DNA of 64,000 nt, from the NCBI RefSeq assembly GCF_001750165.1, contig NZ_CP015411.1, positions 3,500,001 through 3,564,000 on the forward strand. Reading direction: 5' to 3'. The notes below the pieces were generated by a model. That model had not been told where the DNA came from and searched no databases. It worked only from the letters and a program-made list of their open reading frames with translations. Each line of letters begins with the position of its first letter. Within the stretch, counting starts at the first letter, position 1. The translations under genes were made by a program, and so were the position numbers. This stretch comes from Pseudoalteromonas luteoviolacea. Lineage in GTDB: Bacteria > Pseudomonadota > Gammaproteobacteria > Enterobacterales > Alteromonadaceae. Shown in pieces: positions 61,631 through 64,000 of this stretch.

Positions 61631-62275
61631 TCAATCAAGGGAGATTTCGCGGCCTAATTCATTAAGAAATAGACGCATAAATTCGGTTCGCCTCTTTGCT
61701 TCTTGCTTTGCTGACACTGTGTGCATTTGAGATTCGATGTGCAATAACTTTATAAAGAAGTGATCAATCGTATAGTTTTTGTCATCAGGCTCTCTTGAAG
61801 AACAAAAAGGATCATCCGTGTGGTACAAATGCCTTGCGATTGCACCACCGACTTTCATACACCGACTCACTCCAATAGCCCCAAGTGCATCCATACGGTC
61901 TGCATCTTGAACAATTTTAGCTTCTAATGTCGTTGGCGGTACGTTTGCACTAAAGCTATGCGCAACAATCGCATGATGGATACCCTCTAATTTATCTTGA
62001 GGGTAACCAATTTCAATCAAAAACCTTTCTGCTTTATCAGCAGCCATTTTTGACGCCTGTGCACGATCAGGGTGATTTTTCGCAACAGCAACACAATCAT
62101 GTAGCCATGCTGCTGGAATAACAATGTCTAAGTCTGCATCCTCAGCCATCGCAAGCTGCTTTGCAGTTTTTACAACCCTCTGTATGTGTGAAAGGTCATG
62201 TGCGGTATCAGCAAAAGGTGTATTTAGCATGAACTCCTTAAATGCTTCCTCAAACTGTTTCATATTTTCCATCAT
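61631..62275 (-). CDS. HD-domain phosphohydrolase (YedJ-like)
   Basis: 214 residues. The HD domain residues are in AHDLSHIQRV, AAWLHDC, HHAIVAHSF and VQDADRMDALGA. Likely hydrolyses a phosphorylated small molecule or nucleotide; substrate unknown. ATG at 62275 or the in-frame ATG 12 bases later could be the start; the second has GGAAA closer. Its 3' end is five bases from the convergent channel gene. Confidence 0.9.
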   Translation of the reverse strand: MMENMKQFEEAFKEFMLNTPFADTAHDLSHIQRVVKTAKQLAMAEDADLDIVIPAAWLHDCVAVAKNHPDRAQASKMAADKAERFLIEIGYPQDKLEGIHHAIVAHSFSANVPPTTLEAKIVQDADRMDALGAIGVSRCMKVGGAIARHLYHTDDPFCSSREPDDKNYTIDHFFIKLLHIESQMHTVSAKQEAKRRTEFMRLFLNELGREISLD

Positions 62276-62358
62276 TTTTACTTAAACCTTATGCTTTACA
62301 TTGTATGTTGGAACCCCCTTCACTAAAATGACAGGATTCTACTTAGTAAGGAATTTAT

Positions 62359-63549
62359 ATGTCTTGCGCGCTGTATTTACAACCCGGCCGAGAAAAATCT
62401 CTTAAAAGAAAACATCCTTGGATATTCTCCAAAGCAATAAAAAAAATCAAAGGTAAACCCGGACTCGGAGATATTGTCAAAATCTATAGTCATGATGGTC
62501 AGTATTTGGCAACAGCAGCATACAGCCCAAGCTCTCAGATAAGAGCAAGGATCTGGAGCTTTGATGAAAATGAGCAAATCGATCAAGCTTTTTTCAAACG
62601 CCGCCTGGCACGTGCATTTGCCGTGCGAGAGTACGCAATTGCCGAAGGCGGATTGACTGGTTTTAGGCTTTCTGCTGCCGAATCAGATGGACTGCCGGGC
62701 ATAACTATTGATAAGTTTGATAATTACCTAGTTTGTCAGTTATTAAGTGCAGGTGCAGAGCGACACAAAGGCGAGATAGTTGCAGCATTGCGCGAGCTAT
62801 TCCCAGATTGCCATGTATACGAACGCTCCGATGTTGACGTACGTAAAAAAGAAGGCCTTGAGAAAATCACGGGGGTTTTACATGGTGAAGCACCAACTGG
62901 CCCCGTACTCATTGAAGAAAATGGTTTAAGGCTAGAAGTAGATATTATCGGCGGCCATAAAACAGGGTTTTATTTAGATCAACGAGACAGTCGTGCAGCA
63001 CTTGAACGTTTTTCTAAAGACAAAAGTGTTCTAAACTGTTTTTGCTACACAGGTACATTCAGCTTATATGCCCTAAGAGGTGGATGTAATGAAGTTATCA
63101 ATGTCGATGTCTCTCAACCAGCATTAGACACAGCTAAACGAAATGTCGAGCACAATGGACTAGATATAAATAAAGTCGATTTTGTCAAAAAAGATGTCTT
63201 CAAGCTACTTCGTGAATACAGAGATGAAGGCCGTCAATTTGATACCATCGTCATGGACCCCCCCAAATTTGCTGAGAGTAAAGCACAGCTAACTGGAGCA
63301 TGTCGTGGTTATAAAGATATCAATATGCTCGCAATGCAATTATTAAAGCCAGGCGGAACCTTGTTAACATTCTCCTGCTCGGGGTTAATGGATCAAAATT
63401 TATTCCAAAAAGTCGTGGCTGATGCCGCTCTAGATGCAGGCAAAGACTTGATGATTATGGAAAGATTAAATCAAGCCGCAGATCACCCTATTGCGGGTTT
63501 TTACCCAGAAGGGTTTTACCTTAAAGGGCTTATTTGTAAAGTGTACTAA
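62359..63549 (+). CDS. rlmI: 23S rRNA m5C1962 methyltransferase RlmI
   Basis: 396 residues, the same as E. coli RlmI. N-terminal PUA domain (RKHPWIFSKAIKKI, GDIVKIYSHDGQYLATAAY), then SAM-binding NCFCYTGTFSLYAL and NVDVSQPALDTAKRN. The catalytic region shows VMDPPKFAESK and FSCSGLM with the reactive cysteine. TAAGGAA precedes the ATG. Ends at a bidirectional terminator. Confidence 0.95.
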   Translation: MSCALYLQPGREKSLKRKHPWIFSKAIKKIKGKPGLGDIVKIYSHDGQYLATAAYSPSSQIRARIWSFDENEQIDQAFFKRRLARAFAVREYAIAEGGLTGFRLSAAESDGLPGITIDKFDNYLVCQLLSAGAERHKGEIVAALRELFPDCHVYERSDVDVRKKEGLEKITGVLHGEAPTGPVLIEENGLRLEVDIIGGHKTGFYLDQRDSRAALERFSKDKSVLNCFCYTGTFSLYALRGGCNEVINVDVSQPALDTAKRNVEHNGLDINKVDFVKKDVFKLLREYRDEGRQFDTIVMDPPKFAESKAQLTGACRGYKDINMLAMQLLKPGGTLLTFSCSGLMDQNLFQKVVADAALDAGKDLMIMERLNQAADHPIAGFYPEGFYLKGLICKVY

Positions 63550-63557
63550 ATACACAT

Positions 63558-63582
63558 AAAAGGGAGCATTACGCTCCCTTTT
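63558..63582. terminator. Bidirectional terminator between rlmI and the PPC-domain gene
   Basis: AAAAGGGAGC-ATTAC-GCTCCCTTTT hairpin, 8 bases after rlmI and 9 bases from the convergent stop. Confidence 0.94.
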
Positions 63583-63591
63583 GATTTACCT

Positions 63592-64000
63592 CTAGAAGCT
63601 ACCTGTTAGAGTAACGCCTGAGTAACTAGTATAGCCGCGTAACATAATATGATACGTAGCCGCACCACCATTATTAGTTAATGTACATGTTTCACTGTTA
63701 CCACCGAGATAAGGTCTACAATCGTAAGTGCCTGTTGTTGGCGCAGCACCTTTTCTCACATATAAATCTGCATCACCAGAACCGCCAGAGATAGCGACGC
63801 TGAGCGTTGAGTTTGCAGGTACATCAATTGTGTAAGCAACTTCACTTCCTGACGCACCAGATAAGCCAGTTACCGGCACTCCATTGTCTAAACAATTAGC
63901 ACCACAACCACCCCCTGTTGAAGTGGCAGCAACTAAACTTGCACCAGAGTATGCAGAGTAACCATGCAACATAACGTACCAGTCACCAGCGGCTGGATTA
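63592..64000 (-). CDS. C-terminal PPC domains of a secreted protein (partial, runs off right edge)
   Basis: About 136 residues of the C-terminus. Two pre-peptidase C-terminal (PPC) domains are seen: the end of one (DWYVMLHGYSAYSGASLVAA) and a complete second one (VAYTIDVPANSTLSVAISGG, GDADLYVRKG, then YHIMLRGYTSYSGVTLTGSF). A Gly/Cys linker (GGGCGANCLDNG) joins them. This tail is typical of extracellular metallo- or serine proteases of Pseudoalteromonas and is usually cleaved on maturation. The catalytic domain is not in the window, so the enzyme type is unknown. Confidence 0.85.
   Translation of the reverse strand, partial: NPAAGDWYVMLHGYSAYSGASLVAATSTGGGCGANCLDNGVPVTGLSGASGSEVAYTIDVPANSTLSVAISGGSGDADLYVRKGAAPTTGTYDCRPYLGGNSETCTLTNNGGAATYHIMLRGYTSYSGVTLTGSF

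Overview
The window looks like chromosomal DNA of a marine gammaproteobacterium of the order Alteromonadales, most likely Pseudoalteromonas. This rests on modest G+C, the nadK-recN order, the gltBD, prkA-yeaH-spoVR and apt-dnaX-ybaB / recR / htpG blocks, the DUF3450-ExbB-ExbB-ExbD-TonB-TPR energy-transduction operon, leucine dehydrogenase, and a PPC-domain exoprotein at the right edge. No rRNA, intact insertion sequence, prophage or CRISPR array is visible. The only RNA genes I can support are three tandem tRNA-Tyr copies.

Layout. 0-4 kb: a partial HrcA-type heat-shock repressor (reverse strand) with a sigma32-like promoter, divergent from nadK, a membrane-anchored hypothetical and LexA-controlled recN. 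4-11 kb: cytochrome b561 and the large gltB-gltD glutamate synthase operon, whose upstream region holds three different palindromic operator candidates. 11-20.5 kb: grxD, sodB, the stationary-phase module prkA-yeaH-spoVR, a REC-CheC plus PAS-GGDEF signalling pair, and a secreted thiol peroxidase. 20.5-36 kb: the gene order htpG, recR, ybaB, dnaX, apt familiar from enterobacteria, interrupted twice. One insert (22.6-25.1 kb) carries two XRE regulators, a membrane protein and two paralogous small membrane proteins. The other (26-32.4 kb) carries a rhomboid protease, a TauE/SafE permease, a folate-independent methionine synthase pair (MesD/MesX type), a MetR-like regulator and a flavin reductase.

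36-38.5 kb: a RiPP operon of the oxazolin/HvfABC type, with a precursor carrying twelve EGKCG motifs. 38.6-41 kb: dusC, a TraR/DksA-like zinc-finger protein and a lipoprotein. 41.2-46.2 kb: the TonB2-type operon, in which tonB is broken by a one-base frameshift. 46.6-50.3 kb: a chloramphenicol-acetyltransferase-like gene, leucine dehydrogenase and class I fumarase. 50.5-55 kb: pabB-nudL, sdaA and cysB. 55-59.5 kb: small hypotheticals, a purine permease, a Sel1 protein, a SulA-like division inhibitor and YchJ. 59.5-64 kb: tRNA-Tyr x3, a YgjP-like metallopeptidase, a pentapeptide-repeat/potassium-channel fusion, an HD hydrolase, rlmI and the C-terminal PPC domains of an exoprotein.

Links between regions. 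Glutamate synthase and leucine dehydrogenase share a 16-bp palindrome (TTTACGTAAACGTAAA) resembling the LiuR operator, which would tie branched-chain amino-acid breakdown to glutamate supply. recN and the sulA-like gene suggest an SOS regulon; recN has two canonical LexA boxes, whereas the sulA-like gene has only CTGTAT direct repeats. The strongest leads are the EGKCG-repeat RiPP operon, the A9 slippage site in dnaX that would give a 401-residue gamma-like product, the methionine synthase island, the pentapeptide-channel fusion and the broken tonB.
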